Source: Saprospiraceae bacterium (lineage in GTDB: Bacteria > Bacteroidota > Bacteroidia > Chitinophagales > Saprospiraceae). From it: a stretch of 64,000 nucleotides of DNA. The notes beneath the pieces were generated by a model. The model ran no database searches, was not told the origin of the DNA, and saw only the letters and a list, made by a program, of their open reading frames with translations. The stretch covers positions 199,056-263,055 of the forward strand of contig JAHDGF010000001.1 in assembly GCA_020627785.1 (NCBI GenBank). Direction: 5' to 3'. Below, piece after piece: positions 53,689 to 63,294 of the stretch (position 1 is the stretch's first letter; each line of letters starts with the position of its first letter). The position numbers and the translations under genes were made by a program.

Positions 53689-56121
53689 TTAGAAATCAAT
53701 TCTATAATAAAAAAGTGGTAACCTTCCTAGCTGAAATTCATCAACTACTGGTCCCTCTGGATGATCAGGAGCGTACGTTTTTTTCAATATGTTTTGAGTG
53801 TCAAAAACGTTGACTAGGTCAATGGCAATTTCATGCGTTATTTTTTTCGTGTTAATCTTGTAAGCTAATTTTACATCAGACCTAAAGTACGGCCTGAATT
53901 TTTTAGTATTGACGGTTTCGTCAATGTAGATTACATCTTGTTGTAATTGTGATTTTTCAGTATCAATATCTCCATACCAGCCTCCACCGACACTTGTTAT
54001 TTTTGTTCCTAAATTTAGACTTGAACCTTTTTTAAATACCCACTCTTTTGCTATTAAGCCATTCACTGCATAACGCCCATTGAAAGATGTGTTTCTCCAC
54101 ACATTTTCTAGTGTTCTATATTTTGAATCGAAGAGGGAGCCAGTTACTAGGAAATAATAACCGCCGCTAAAAAATCTTTCTAGGGTTAATTCAACACCAT
54201 AGTTTCTCGCATTTCCTCCCGTGGTCAATTGCTCAGGAAAGAACCGAGAAAAACCTGCTCCCGAGTTTATAAGTGAGAATGAAGAACCTGAAGCAGATAC
54301 AGGAAGGTCATATAAATATTGGTAATACACCTCGGCCTTTAGTCGACTAACGGAACCGAGTAGACGATCATAGCTTAGAACAGAGTGAAAACTTTTCACC
54401 AAGTCAATTTCATCTTTGTTATATGTAATTAATTCTCCAGCAGAATTGGTTTCATTTCCATAGTAATAGAGGTAGGGCGCCTGAGCCTGCGAATGTAAGC
54501 CTAATCCGAAACCTATTTTTTGATTTTCGTCTACTTGATAACTCAAACCGAGTCTTGGTTCGACCGGTGATATGCTTTTATCATTGATTCCAAAATAAAA
54601 CGAACTCAGTCCTGCAGTACCACTTAATTTTTCTGAGAATCTATATTTCGCTTGCGCAAATAATTGTACCTGTGGTATAAGGTCTTCGGCGTCCCATCTT
54701 GTCTGCCATGGGCTGAATTCAACAAAATCAGGATCTGTTAGGGAAAGGGAAACTGTTTTACCTTGATCTTTATAATCTACATCAAGCAAATCAAAATTTA
54801 AACCCGTTTTAAAACTGAGTTGCTTGTTTATTTTTCTAACATAATTGAAGTAAGCTGAATGTTTGTTTTCAGTGAATACATAGTCCAAAATTGGTTCAGT
54901 ATTATTTAATTTGAATTTTCCGTCCACAATTGATCTATCAATATATTCATGATATGCATTTACACTTGATTGCGAACTAGCTATGGTTGCTTTAAAATAA
55001 CTGTCTGCGTCCAGTGGCTGCGAATATGTTAAACCAACCATATACATGTGACTTCCAAAAAATTGATCTCTATCATTAGATCCATAGATTAGAGTTTCTT
55101 CGCTCGGAGCTTCTTCTGTGCTTATTAAAATATCTATATCGCTTATTCCACCGATTCCGAATAGGGCGATATTACCTCCATTTTTTCTAGGAAAATTTAT
55201 TCTGAAAGAAGCGTCTTGATATTTAGGAATAGCATTGGTTCCGACGTCGATTCCTAAACCTGTGAATAGTTGCAAACTAGAATATCGATAGGTTGCGAGG
55301 TACGATGATCTTGAGTTTTTGGAAAGTGGTCCTTCTGCTAATAACTCTGTTCCTAAAAAACCTAGTTGGCCACTGAATTCATGTTTTTCATTGTTCCCAT
55401 TTCTCATCTTGAGATCAAAAACTCCAGCAATTCCATTGGCGAATTCTGCTGGGAATGCACCGGTATAGAAGTCTGAATTTTTAAGAAACTTATTGTTTAA
55501 AATTGTGACTGAACCACCACCAGTTCCAGGGATCGTAAAGTGGTTGGGATTTGGAATATTTACGCCATCTAATCTCCATAATACCCCAGCTGGAGTATTA
55601 CCTCTAATGACAACATCATTTCTGGAATCATCAGCTCCTTGCACACCAGCGAAATTTGAGGCCATTCTAGCGGGCTCACCACGACTTCCGGCATATCGAT
55701 TCGTTTCTTGAACTGAGAATTCTCGAGCGCTTACTGTTGCCATTTCATTGGTTACTTCACCATTCCTTCTGGCGGTTATTACTACTTCAGAAATTTCAAC
55801 CATGGATTCTTCCATCTCTACAAATAGGATGGTCTCTTTTCCTGCATTCACAATGATGTCTGAAAGAACTACTTCTTCGTAGCCGAGGTATGAAATGGAA
55901 ATGGTTTGTCGACCGAGCGGGACACTTTCAATTTTAAAATATCCATCTAAATCAGAACTTGAACCAAGTCCAGATAACCCTTCGACCATTACATTTACTC
56001 CAATGAGTGGAAACTGTGATTCTTTGTCGACGATTTGTCCTCTAACTGTTTGAGAACTTTGGCCGTTTGCATTAGTGAAAAATAAAAGACTAATGAAGAT
56101 AAAAAGAAGTGCATTTTTCAT
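53689..56121 (-). CDS. TonB-dependent receptor with carboxypeptidase-like N-terminal domain
   Basis: An 810-aa outer-membrane receptor. Signal peptide MKNALLFIFISLLFFTNANG, then a carboxypeptidase regulatory-like beta domain (VRGQIVDKESQFPLIGVNVM, YFKIESVPLGRQTISISYLG), a plug (RNDVVIRGNTPAGVLWRLDG, SDFYTGAFPAEFANGIAGVF), and a 22-strand barrel ending LPLFYYRIDF, with the final Phe of outer-membrane proteins. It is energised by TonB/ExbBD. There is no SusD partner, so it is not a typical glycan pair; the substrate is unknown. It appears monocistronic. Confidence 0.93.
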   Translation of the reverse strand: MKNALLFIFISLLFFTNANGQSSQTVRGQIVDKESQFPLIGVNVMVEGLSGLGSSSDLDGYFKIESVPLGRQTISISYLGYEEVVLSDIIVNAGKETILFVEMEESMVEISEVVITARRNGEVTNEMATVSAREFSVQETNRYAGSRGEPARMASNFAGVQGADDSRNDVVIRGNTPAGVLWRLDGVNIPNPNHFTIPGTGGGSVTILNNKFLKNSDFYTGAFPAEFANGIAGVFDLKMRNGNNEKHEFSGQLGFLGTELLAEGPLSKNSRSSYLATYRYSSLQLFTGLGIDVGTNAIPKYQDASFRINFPRKNGGNIALFGIGGISDIDILISTEEAPSEETLIYGSNDRDQFFGSHMYMVGLTYSQPLDADSYFKATIASSQSSVNAYHEYIDRSIVDGKFKLNNTEPILDYVFTENKHSAYFNYVRKINKQLSFKTGLNFDLLDVDYKDQGKTVSLSLTDPDFVEFSPWQTRWDAEDLIPQVQLFAQAKYRFSEKLSGTAGLSSFYFGINDKSISPVEPRLGLSYQVDENQKIGFGLGLHSQAQAPYLYYYGNETNSAGELITYNKDEIDLVKSFHSVLSYDRLLGSVSRLKAEVYYQYLYDLPVSASGSSFSLINSGAGFSRFFPEQLTTGGNARNYGVELTLERFFSGGYYFLVTGSLFDSKYRTLENVWRNTSFNGRYAVNGLIAKEWVFKKGSSLNLGTKITSVGGGWYGDIDTEKSQLQQDVIYIDETVNTKKFRPYFRSDVKLAYKINTKKITHEIAIDLVNVFDTQNILKKTYAPDHPEGPVVDEFQLGRLPLFYYRIDF

Positions 56122-56230
56122 GACTGTTCATTTATTTGCCGAAAGGTAGAAAAGTGACTGCTTGAATGCTGAACTTAATAATAAACAGTAAATATTAAAT
56201 TTTACATATTATCAACAAGCGTAAAAGTCT

Positions 56231-57895
56231 TTAAGAATTTTGATTTCTTAATTCTCGGCGAAGAATTTTACCAACATTAGATTTTGGAAGTTCTTTCATG
56301 AAATCCACAATCTTGGGAACCTTATATCCGGTCATGTTTTCTCTACAGAAATCAATTACTTCTTTTTCAGTCAGTGACTTTTCTTTTTTTACGATGCATA
56401 CTCTGACCACTTCTCCAGACTTGGCATCATCAGCTCCTACAGCTGCTACTTCAGAAATTTTTGGATGACTTGCAAGGACGTCTTCAATTTCATTAGGGTA
56501 AACATTAAAACCTGAAACTAAAATCATATCCTTTTTACGGTCGACAATTTTAAAATATCCGTCTTCCATCATGGTACCTAAGTCGCCAGTATTCAGCCAG
56601 CCATCAACAATTGTTTTCGCTGTCTCTTCAGGTTGCTTGTAATACCCACGCATAACTTGAGGTCCTCTTACCTGAAGTTCACCAACTTCTCCTTGTGCTA
56701 CGACTTGACCAGAATCGTCTACTAGCCTTACGTCAGTTGAAGGAATCGGTAAACCTATTGAGCCTATTCTTGCCGATTCATTAAGTGGGTTTGTTGTAAC
56801 AACTGGAGAGGCTTCTGTCATCCCATAACCCTCACAAAGTCGTACTCCTGTTATTTCTTCCCATCTTTCCGCAACTGGCTTTTGTACGGCCATTCCGCCA
56901 CCTACTGCCGCTTTCAATTGTGAGAAGTCAATTTTCTGAAAATCTTCGTTGTTGTTTAATGCATTGAACAAGGTATTAATGCCAGTCATCAAAGTAATTT
57001 TATTTCTTCCGAACTCCTTTACAATGGATGATAGATCTCTTGGATTCGTGACCAGCACAGTTTTCGCGCCAAATGACATTAGAGCTAATGCATTAACTGA
57101 AAAGGCAAAGATGTGGTACATCGGAAGTGGAGATAGTGCAATTTCTTTTTTCTCTTCAAGGAAAGGGTGTAGCCAATTTCGCATTTGCAGCATGTTGGCG
57201 ATCATGTTTTTGTTGGTTAACATGGCTCCTTTAGATACACCAGTAGTGCCACCCGTATACTGGTGCAAGATGACGTCTTCTGCACTTGAATCCAGCTTCG
57301 GAATATCAAAACTTTTGCCAATGTTCAAGGCCGTTTTAAAGTTTACAGTATTCTTTAAGTTGTACTTAGGGACAACTCTTTTAATATTCTTTAATGCAAA
57401 GTTTATAATTCCTCCTTTTACAGATCCCAGCATTTCGCCTATGGAGGTTGTGATTATGACACTTATTTCAAGTCTGTCAATAATCTTCTCCAGGTTGGCA
57501 GCGAAATTTTCAGCGATAACGATGGCTTTAACTTCACTGTCTTTGAATTGATGTTCCATTTCACGTGGAGTATACAATGGATTCGTGTTTACGACAATCA
57601 AGCCTGCCTTTAGTGCACCGAAAAGGGCGATGGGGTATTGAAGTAAATTGGGCATCATGAGTGCAATCTTATCTCCTGGTTCTAAACCTCTTGAAACAAG
57701 ATATCCAGCAAATTGATCGCTGTATTTGTTGAGTTGTTTATAAGTAATGGATTTGCCAAAATTCTCGTACGCGGGTAGTTTTTTATATTTCTCGAAGCAT
57801 TCTAAGACAAAGTCCATTAAAAGTTCATATTTAGAGGTGTCTATATTTGCGGGAACGCCTGCCGGATATTGAGCTAACCAAGGTTTATTTTCCAT
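56231..57895 (-). CDS. fadD: Long-chain fatty acid-CoA ligase
   Basis: A 554-aa cytoplasmic adenylate-forming enzyme that activates fatty acids to acyl-CoA with ATP. The P-loop YTGGTTGVSKGAML (about 212-225), the GYGMTEASPVV motif, the hinge (LNTGDLGTMMEDGYFKIVDR) and the catalytic C-terminal Lys region (PKSNVGKILRRELRNQ) are intact. Length and motifs match FadD. The PaaI- and PaaH-like beta-oxidation enzymes are 30 kb away. It has no close operon partner. Confidence 0.93.
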   Translation of the reverse strand: MENKPWLAQYPAGVPANIDTSKYELLMDFVLECFEKYKKLPAYENFGKSITYKQLNKYSDQFAGYLVSRGLEPGDKIALMMPNLLQYPIALFGALKAGLIVVNTNPLYTPREMEHQFKDSEVKAIVIAENFAANLEKIIDRLEISVIITTSIGEMLGSVKGGIINFALKNIKRVVPKYNLKNTVNFKTALNIGKSFDIPKLDSSAEDVILHQYTGGTTGVSKGAMLTNKNMIANMLQMRNWLHPFLEEKKEIALSPLPMYHIFAFSVNALALMSFGAKTVLVTNPRDLSSIVKEFGRNKITLMTGINTLFNALNNNEDFQKIDFSQLKAAVGGGMAVQKPVAERWEEITGVRLCEGYGMTEASPVVTTNPLNESARIGSIGLPIPSTDVRLVDDSGQVVAQGEVGELQVRGPQVMRGYYKQPEETAKTIVDGWLNTGDLGTMMEDGYFKIVDRKKDMILVSGFNVYPNEIEDVLASHPKISEVAAVGADDAKSGEVVRVCIVKKEKSLTEKEVIDFCRENMTGYKVPKIVDFMKELPKSNVGKILRRELRNQNS

Positions 57896-58029
57896 ATTAT
57901 TTGAGGATTTCTATTGATACAAATTATCAAATATCCCTCGTTCATTCAAATATTTCTAAAACTGCCGGTTTTTACCTAAAAAACACAGGATTAATAGCAG
58001 TTTAAGTATCATTATTCAAAATAAAGGTT

Positions 58030-58037
58030 TAATTTTG
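58030..58037 (+). promoter_or_regulatory. Candidate -7 element of rpsA
   Basis: TAATTTTG matches TAnnTTTG, 55 bases before the rpsA start. A TTG at proper spacing is missing. Confidence 0.45.
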
Positions 58038-58092
58038 CGCTCTATTTTTTAATCTCTCATGGTAGCTATACTATGATACAAACCTGATTCTT

Positions 58093-60501
58093 ATGTCTGA
58101 CGAGAAGAATCCTGTAGAAGACGGCAAGCAAGATGCACCTGCCGCTGAAACAACAAACACAGAACAAGTAACTGAAACTGCTGCTCCAGCCGATGATAAA
58201 TCTGCTGCAGAGACGATTGCAGAAACTGTTGCAAAAGATGAGAAACCAGCAATTCCAGAAAAAAAGTGGGATGATGAGACCGACAGAGGTCCTCACGATG
58301 ATTTTGACTGGTCTATTTCTAACAGAAATACCATCAATTATACTGAAAGTGAAATTGAGGAGTACTTAAAAGACTACGACAACACTTTTGGGAATTTAGC
58401 TGAATACGAAATTGTAAAAGGTAAGGTCACAGCCATCAATGGTGGTGATGTTATTTTGGACATTAACTACAAGGCGGACGGTCTAGTTCCTTTATCTGAA
58501 TTCAGAGGAATGGATTCAGAGCTAGCAGTCGGAGACTTGGTTGATGTTTACGTTGAAAGCAAAGAAGATGAAAAAGGGCATTTAGTACTTTCAAGAAGAA
58601 AGGCTAAATTATTAAAGGCCTGGGAGATGTTGGTTGATTCATATGAGAATGGAACAATCATCAAAGGAATTATTATTTCTAAAACCAAAGGTGGTCTTAT
58701 TGTAGATGCTGGAGGTTTAGAAACTTTCCTTCCTGGATCACAGATTGACATTAAGCCAATCACAGATTACGATTCATATGTGGGTAAAACCATGGAATTT
58801 AAAGTTGTTAAGATAAATGAGAAGATCAAGAATGCGGTAGTATCACACAAAGCATTAATTGAATCTGACCTTGCTGAACAAAGAGATGCGATTATCTCAG
58901 GTCTTGACAAAGGACAAGTACTTGAAGGTGTTGTTAAGAACATTACAGACTTTGGAGCCTTTATGGATCTAGGAGGTGTTGATGGACTTTTATACATCAC
59001 AGATATTTCATGGGGAAGAATCAATCACCCAGAAGAGGTACTTGAGTTGAACCAGAAGTTAAACGTAGTGGTGTTAGACTTTGATGAAGATAAGAAGAGA
59101 ATATCACTAGGACTTAAGCAATTACAGCCACATCCATGGGATGTATTAGAGAAAGAGGTGAATGTAGGCTCAGTGGTTAAAGGTAAGATTGTGAACATTG
59201 AAGACTATGGAGCATTCTTAGAAATCATTCCAGGTGTTGAAGGATTGATTCACGTTTCTGAGGTTTCTTGGAGCTCACAGCCAGTGAATGCAAGAGACTA
59301 CTTTAGCTTACAGACAGAGTTTGATGCGAAGGTTGTAACGATTGATAGAGATGAGAGAAAAATGTCTCTTAGTATCAAGCAATTGAGCAAAGATCCATGG
59401 GAAGAAATCGGAACGAAATATCCAGAAGGTACGAAGCATAAAGGAGAGGTTAAGAATTTAACTCCATATGGTGTTTTCGTTGAGTTGGAATCTGGCATCG
59501 GAGGAATGGTTCACATTTCTGACTTAAGTTGGATTAAGAGATTCTCACACCCTTCAGAATTCACTAAAGTAGGAGAGAAGATTGACATCCAAATTTTGGA
59601 CATTGATACAGATAGCAGAAAACTTTCTTTGGGTCATAAGCAATTGGAAGAAAATCCATGGGACACTTTCGAAAAAGTATTCCCAGTTGGATCTTACCAT
59701 GAAGCAACAGTACTTAAGAAGGATGATAGAGGTGCCATCGTACAGATGCCATATGGTTTGGAAGCATTTGCTCCAAGCAAGCACTTGAAGAAGGAAGATG
59801 GTAACTATGCGAAGGTTGATGACACGATAACAATGAAGGTTATTGAATTCAACAGAGATGATAAGAGAATTATCGTTTCTCACTTGAGATATCTAGAAGA
59901 CATAAGAAGAGAGGCAGAAGGAGAGGTTAAACAAGCAGAAACGAAGGAAAGAAATGATACTAGAAAGCAGATCACTAAAACACAATCTAAGGTAGAGATG
60001 ACAACCTTGGGTGAATTAGAAGCATTCTCACAATTGAAAGCGCAACTTTCAGGTGATGAGGCTCCTGCACCGACGCCACCACCTGTAAAAGAGGAAGCGG
60101 CGCCAGTAGTAGAAGAAGTGAAGGCTGAACCTGAAGTTGCTGCAGAAGCACCTACGGAAGAAGCTGCTCCAGTTGTAGAAGAAGCTCCTGCAGAAGAAGC
60201 TGCTCCAGCTGCGGAGGCTGCTGCACCTGCTGCTGAAGTAAGCTCAAGTCCTGATGATCTTAAAAAGATTGAGGGAATAGGGCCGAAGATTGCGGAATTA
60301 ATGGTTAATGGCGGTGTAGATACGTTTGCAAAAATGGCTGCTGCTGATGTTGATCATTTAAAGTCCCTTTTGGAAGCTGCAGGAAGTAGATATAGAATGC
60401 ATGATCCGACAACTTGGCCACAGCAAGCTCAATTAGCAGCTGATGGGAAGTGGGATGAGCTAAAGGTATTACAAGATGAATTAGATGGAGGAAAGGCGTA
60501 A
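58093..60501 (+). CDS. rpsA: 30S ribosomal protein S1 with C-terminal helix-hairpin-helix module
   Basis: An 802-aa RNA-binding ribosomal protein that helps mRNA engage the 30S subunit. After a 75-residue acidic, Ala-rich N-terminus, six S1 domains follow (about 108-605); their diagnostic starts include VLEGVVKNITDFGAFMDLGG and VVKGKIVNIEDYGAFLEI. Then comes a low-complexity Ala/Glu/Pro linker (about 655-720) and an 82-residue end (721-802) with LKKIEGIGPKIAELMVNGGV, a helix-hairpin-helix, plus SRYRMHDPTTWPQQAQLA. The same module is known at the C-terminus of other Bacteroidota proteins, such as ribosomal protein L21. A strong terminator follows the stop. Confidence 0.95.
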   Translation: MSDEKNPVEDGKQDAPAAETTNTEQVTETAAPADDKSAAETIAETVAKDEKPAIPEKKWDDETDRGPHDDFDWSISNRNTINYTESEIEEYLKDYDNTFGNLAEYEIVKGKVTAINGGDVILDINYKADGLVPLSEFRGMDSELAVGDLVDVYVESKEDEKGHLVLSRRKAKLLKAWEMLVDSYENGTIIKGIIISKTKGGLIVDAGGLETFLPGSQIDIKPITDYDSYVGKTMEFKVVKINEKIKNAVVSHKALIESDLAEQRDAIISGLDKGQVLEGVVKNITDFGAFMDLGGVDGLLYITDISWGRINHPEEVLELNQKLNVVVLDFDEDKKRISLGLKQLQPHPWDVLEKEVNVGSVVKGKIVNIEDYGAFLEIIPGVEGLIHVSEVSWSSQPVNARDYFSLQTEFDAKVVTIDRDERKMSLSIKQLSKDPWEEIGTKYPEGTKHKGEVKNLTPYGVFVELESGIGGMVHISDLSWIKRFSHPSEFTKVGEKIDIQILDIDTDSRKLSLGHKQLEENPWDTFEKVFPVGSYHEATVLKKDDRGAIVQMPYGLEAFAPSKHLKKEDGNYAKVDDTITMKVIEFNRDDKRIIVSHLRYLEDIRREAEGEVKQAETKERNDTRKQITKTQSKVEMTTLGELEAFSQLKAQLSGDEAPAPTPPPVKEEAAPVVEEVKAEPEVAAEAPTEEAAPVVEEAPAEEAAPAAEAAAPAAEVSSSPDDLKKIEGIGPKIAELMVNGGVDTFAKMAAADVDHLKSLLEAAGSRYRMHDPTTWPQQAQLAADGKWDELKVLQDELDGGKA

Positions 60502-60524
60502 AGCCTCATACTTTAATGAAATAT

Positions 60525-60557
60525 AGGGATGCTATTAATTTAGCATCCCTTTTTTTT
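60525..60557 (+). terminator. Intrinsic terminator of rpsA
   Basis: A perfect 10-bp stem, AGGGATGCTA (60525-60534) and TAGCATCCCT (60541-60550), with loop TTAATT, runs into a run of T residues. It lies inside the upstream extension of the crtI frame, so crtI must start further right. Confidence 0.95.
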
Positions 60558-60611
60558 GTTCTGAACTTTGTTCAGAAGAGTTTGTTAATAATTTTTACCT
60601 TAATCGAAATA

Positions 60612-62108
60612 ATGAGAACTAAAGTAACAATTATAGGTTCAGGCTACTCAAGTATGGTCGCTGCATGTTGTCTTGCACAACAAGGGGTAGAGGTAGATGT
60701 CTACGAAAAAAATGATGCTGCAGGAGGCAGAGCCAGTTACTTTGAGTCAGATGGATTTAGTTTTGATATGGGGCCTTCTTGGTATTGGATGCCGGAGGTT
60801 TTTGAGAATTTCTTCAACAAATTCGGTAAAAAAGCAAGTGATTACTATGACTTAGTCCAACTTGATCCAGGATATCAAGTCTATTTTAAAGAGGCTGAAG
60901 CTGTGAAAATTCCAGCAAGTAAGAATGAGCTTCTAGAACTATTCGAATCGATCGAAGAGGGATCTGCTAAGAAGCTTGAGCAATTCTTAGCAGAGGCTGA
61001 ATATAAATATAGAGTAGGGATGGATGAATATGTGTGGAAGCCAGGTCGGAGTATTACGGAATTTATGGATATAAAGGTGTTGAAGTCCTTTACAAAACTT
61101 CAAATGTTATCTTCTGTCACAAAGGCCGTTCATTCATTGTTCAAGGATGAGAGATTGCGTCAGATACTTGAATTCCCTGTTTTATTTCTTGGGTCGATGC
61201 CCAATAGAATTCCTGCCTTATATACATTGATGAACCATGCGGATTTAAGTTTAGGAACTTGGTACCCTAAGGGAGGCATGTATAAGGTTTCGGAAGCTTT
61301 TTACACTTTGGCAGTATCTTTAGGTGTGAAATTTCATTTCAATACGCCAATTGAAGGTGTCGAAATTAAAAATAAGAAGATCGTTGCGTTGAGAAGTGGA
61401 AATGAAAATATCCCAGTTGAATTCATTATTAATGGATCAGACTATCACCATTTTGATAAGGAAATACTTCCTGCTGCCTATTCTAATTATTCGGATAGCT
61501 ATTGGGATTCAAGAGAGATGGCTCCTTCATCATTGCTATTTTATCTAGGAATAGATAAGAAGATTTCAGGTTTAGAACATCATAATTTATTCTTTGATTC
61601 TGATTTTGAAACACATGCTTCTGAGATTTATGAAACTAAGGAGTGGCCTTCCGATCCTTTATTTTATATCTGTGCTCCTTCGAAAACAGACAAGGAATGT
61701 GCTCCATCTGGCTGTGAAAATTTATTTGCTCTGATTCCAATAGCTCCTGGTCTTGAGGAAGATAAAAATTTGCACCAGCGATATTTAAATGAAATTATTC
61801 GCAGGATAAAAGATAAAACTGGCGAAGACATTACAAATCATATAGTTTATAAAAAGAGTTTCAGTATTAGTGATTTTAAAAGTAGATACAACGCTTTTAA
61901 AGGCAATGCATATGGACTTGCTAATACACTAAAACAGACAGCTGTATTAAAGCCTAAGTTTTATAGTAAGAAACTTGATAACCTGTATCATACAGGCCAG
62001 TTAACTGTTCCAGGTCCGGGAATGCCGCCTGCGATAGTATCAGGGCAATTGGTTGCAGAGCAATTTTTAGAAAGACATAAAATCAAAGCAAATGGACAGC
62101 TTATTTAA
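60612..62108 (+). CDS. crtI: Phytoene desaturase
   Basis: A 498-aa FAD enzyme at the membrane that introduces double bonds into phytoene toward lycopene. The ATG at 60612 is preferred, since the longer frame from 60516 includes the rpsA terminator. The FAD-binding motif VTIIGSGYSSMVAACCLAQQ (about 5-24) leads into EKNDAAGGRASYF and FDMGPSWYWMPEVF. The C-terminal FAD motif is DNLYHTGQLTVPGPGMPPAI, followed by the last helix. It overlaps crtB by 17 bases, so the two carotenoid genes are coupled. Confidence 0.93.
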   Translation: MRTKVTIIGSGYSSMVAACCLAQQGVEVDVYEKNDAAGGRASYFESDGFSFDMGPSWYWMPEVFENFFNKFGKKASDYYDLVQLDPGYQVYFKEAEAVKIPASKNELLELFESIEEGSAKKLEQFLAEAEYKYRVGMDEYVWKPGRSITEFMDIKVLKSFTKLQMLSSVTKAVHSLFKDERLRQILEFPVLFLGSMPNRIPALYTLMNHADLSLGTWYPKGGMYKVSEAFYTLAVSLGVKFHFNTPIEGVEIKNKKIVALRSGNENIPVEFIINGSDYHHFDKEILPAAYSNYSDSYWDSREMAPSSLLFYLGIDKKISGLEHHNLFFDSDFETHASEIYETKEWPSDPLFYICAPSKTDKECAPSGCENLFALIPIAPGLEEDKNLHQRYLNEIIRRIKDKTGEDITNHIVYKKSFSISDFKSRYNAFKGNAYGLANTLKQTAVLKPKFYSKKLDNLYHTGQLTVPGPGMPPAIVSGQLVAEQFLERHKIKANGQLI

Positions 62109-62931
62109 AAAGACTTCATTTGAGTGCAGTGAATTAATAACAAAGAGATACAGTACTTCCTTCTCTTTGGGTATAAGAATGTTTGAAAAAAAATTTCGAG
62201 CACCGATTTATGGTATTTATGGCTTTACAAGATTTGCAGATGAAATTGTGGACTCTTTTCATAATTCAAATAAAAGAGAATTACTGACGCGATTTAAAAA
62301 TGACACGAGATTGGCGATTGATGAAGGGGTCAGTTTAAATCCAGTGCTTCAGAGTTTTCAAGATGTGGTAAATACTTATCGTATAGAATGGGATCTTATT
62401 GAATCATTTTTGCACAGTATGGAAATGGATATAGAAAAGACCTTTTATGAAAAAGAGTCTAGCTATAAAAAATATATTTATGGTAGCGCAGAGGTCGTAG
62501 GTTTAATGTGTTTGAAAGTTTTCACTTACGATTCTCCAGAAAAATATGAGGTCTTAAAAGCTGATGCTTCAGCCTTAGGAGCTGCTTTTCAGAAAATTAA
62601 TTTCTTGAGGGATATTAAGGCGGATTATGATGAAAGAGGTCGGGTCTATTTTCCGAATGTTGATTATTTAAATTTTACTGAAGAAGAGAAGCTCGAAATT
62701 GAAAACGATATTGAAAAAGATTTTAATGATGGATTAAGAGGTATTCGAAATTTACCAAGCGGGGCCAAATTCGGTGTTTATGTCGCATACATCTATTACG
62801 TCAATCTTTTCAACAAAATAAAATCAGCCCCGATCTCCGAAGTAAAATCTAAGCGGATCAGAGTAAAGAACCGATGGAAGATTTACCTATTAGCCAAATC
62901 TATGGTCAAGTCTCGTTTGAATCTAATTTGA
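62092..62931 (+). CDS. crtB: Phytoene synthase
   Basis: A 279-aa squalene/phytoene-synthase family enzyme that joins two geranylgeranyl diphosphates to phytoene. The first Asp-rich motif is DEIVD (50-54) in YGFTRFADEIVDSFH. The second Asp-rich region is FLRDIKADYDERGRVYFP. The opening STSFSLGIRMFEK is also typical. The start overlaps the crtI stop by 17 bases. No lycopene cyclase or hydroxylase is visible before the window end. Confidence 0.93.
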   Translation: MDSLFKKTSFECSELITKRYSTSFSLGIRMFEKKFRAPIYGIYGFTRFADEIVDSFHNSNKRELLTRFKNDTRLAIDEGVSLNPVLQSFQDVVNTYRIEWDLIESFLHSMEMDIEKTFYEKESSYKKYIYGSAEVVGLMCLKVFTYDSPEKYEVLKADASALGAAFQKINFLRDIKADYDERGRVYFPNVDYLNFTEEEKLEIENDIEKDFNDGLRGIRNLPSGAKFGVYVAYIYYVNLFNKIKSAPISEVKSKRIRVKNRWKIYLLAKSMVKSRLNLI

Positions 62932-63035
62932 GAAATTACTTTTAAAGTCTTACTTCATTTGCCTTGAGCATATTTATGATGTTCCATTTTTATCAGTTGC
63001 CTAAACTGGCGGCATCTCTCAGAATTTCAATTTAA

Positions 63036-63278
63036 AAGGAAACAATTTCATCTGGTGAAGATCTAATAGTCGATCTTTTGAATATAACTGGAGTTGTGGT
63101 GGCGGAAGATTTGGTAGGTAAGTACGTTGATGGGAAGTGGAGGTATGACTTTAATGGTCAAGATTTAGAACCTGGGGTATATTTCGTACGTGTACGTTCT
63201 GATACAGGTCTTAAAGTTTTAAAAGTAATTAAAATAAAGAGGCCTGGCAATCTTTCGATTGCCAGGCCATCTACATAA
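63036..63278 (+). pseudogene. Remnant of a T9SS C-terminal sorting domain
   Basis: The frame after a stop at 63033 reads KETISSGEDLIVDLLNITGV and then EPGVYFVRVRSDTGLKVLKV, which is the pattern of a type A T9SS sorting domain lacking its first strand and the whole exported body. There is no ATG; only a TTG exists at 63078. The native end would be near KVIKIK, but the frame runs on through the terminator hairpin to a stop at 63276. It is likely the 3' scar of a lost secreted-protein gene. Confidence 0.6.
63241..63268. terminator. Perfect 12-bp hairpin, probably bidirectional terminator
   Basis: GGCCTGGCAATC (63241-63252), loop TTTC, GATTGCCAGGCC (63257-63268). On the minus strand it is followed by TCTTTATTTT, which suits the NifU gene; on the plus strand the tail is weaker. 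Confidence 0.8.
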
Positions 63279-63294
63279 CCTGAACTGTTTATTC

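Larger units (their letters stand above)
62932..63294. other. 363-base intergenic stretch after crtB
   Basis: There is no intact gene here. It holds a remnant of a T9SS sorting domain (63036-63278) and a strong bidirectional hairpin (63241-63268). I see nothing in the first 100 bases. Confidence 0.6.

Noticed and set aside
56949-57551. 200-codon open frame antisense to the acyl-CoA ligase gene
   Set aside because: It lies wholly inside a conserved enzyme gene and shows no signal peptide or domain.
60516-60611. Upstream extension of the phytoene desaturase frame
   Set aside because: It contains the rpsA terminator hairpin and T run; the FAD motif sits properly after the ATG at 60612.
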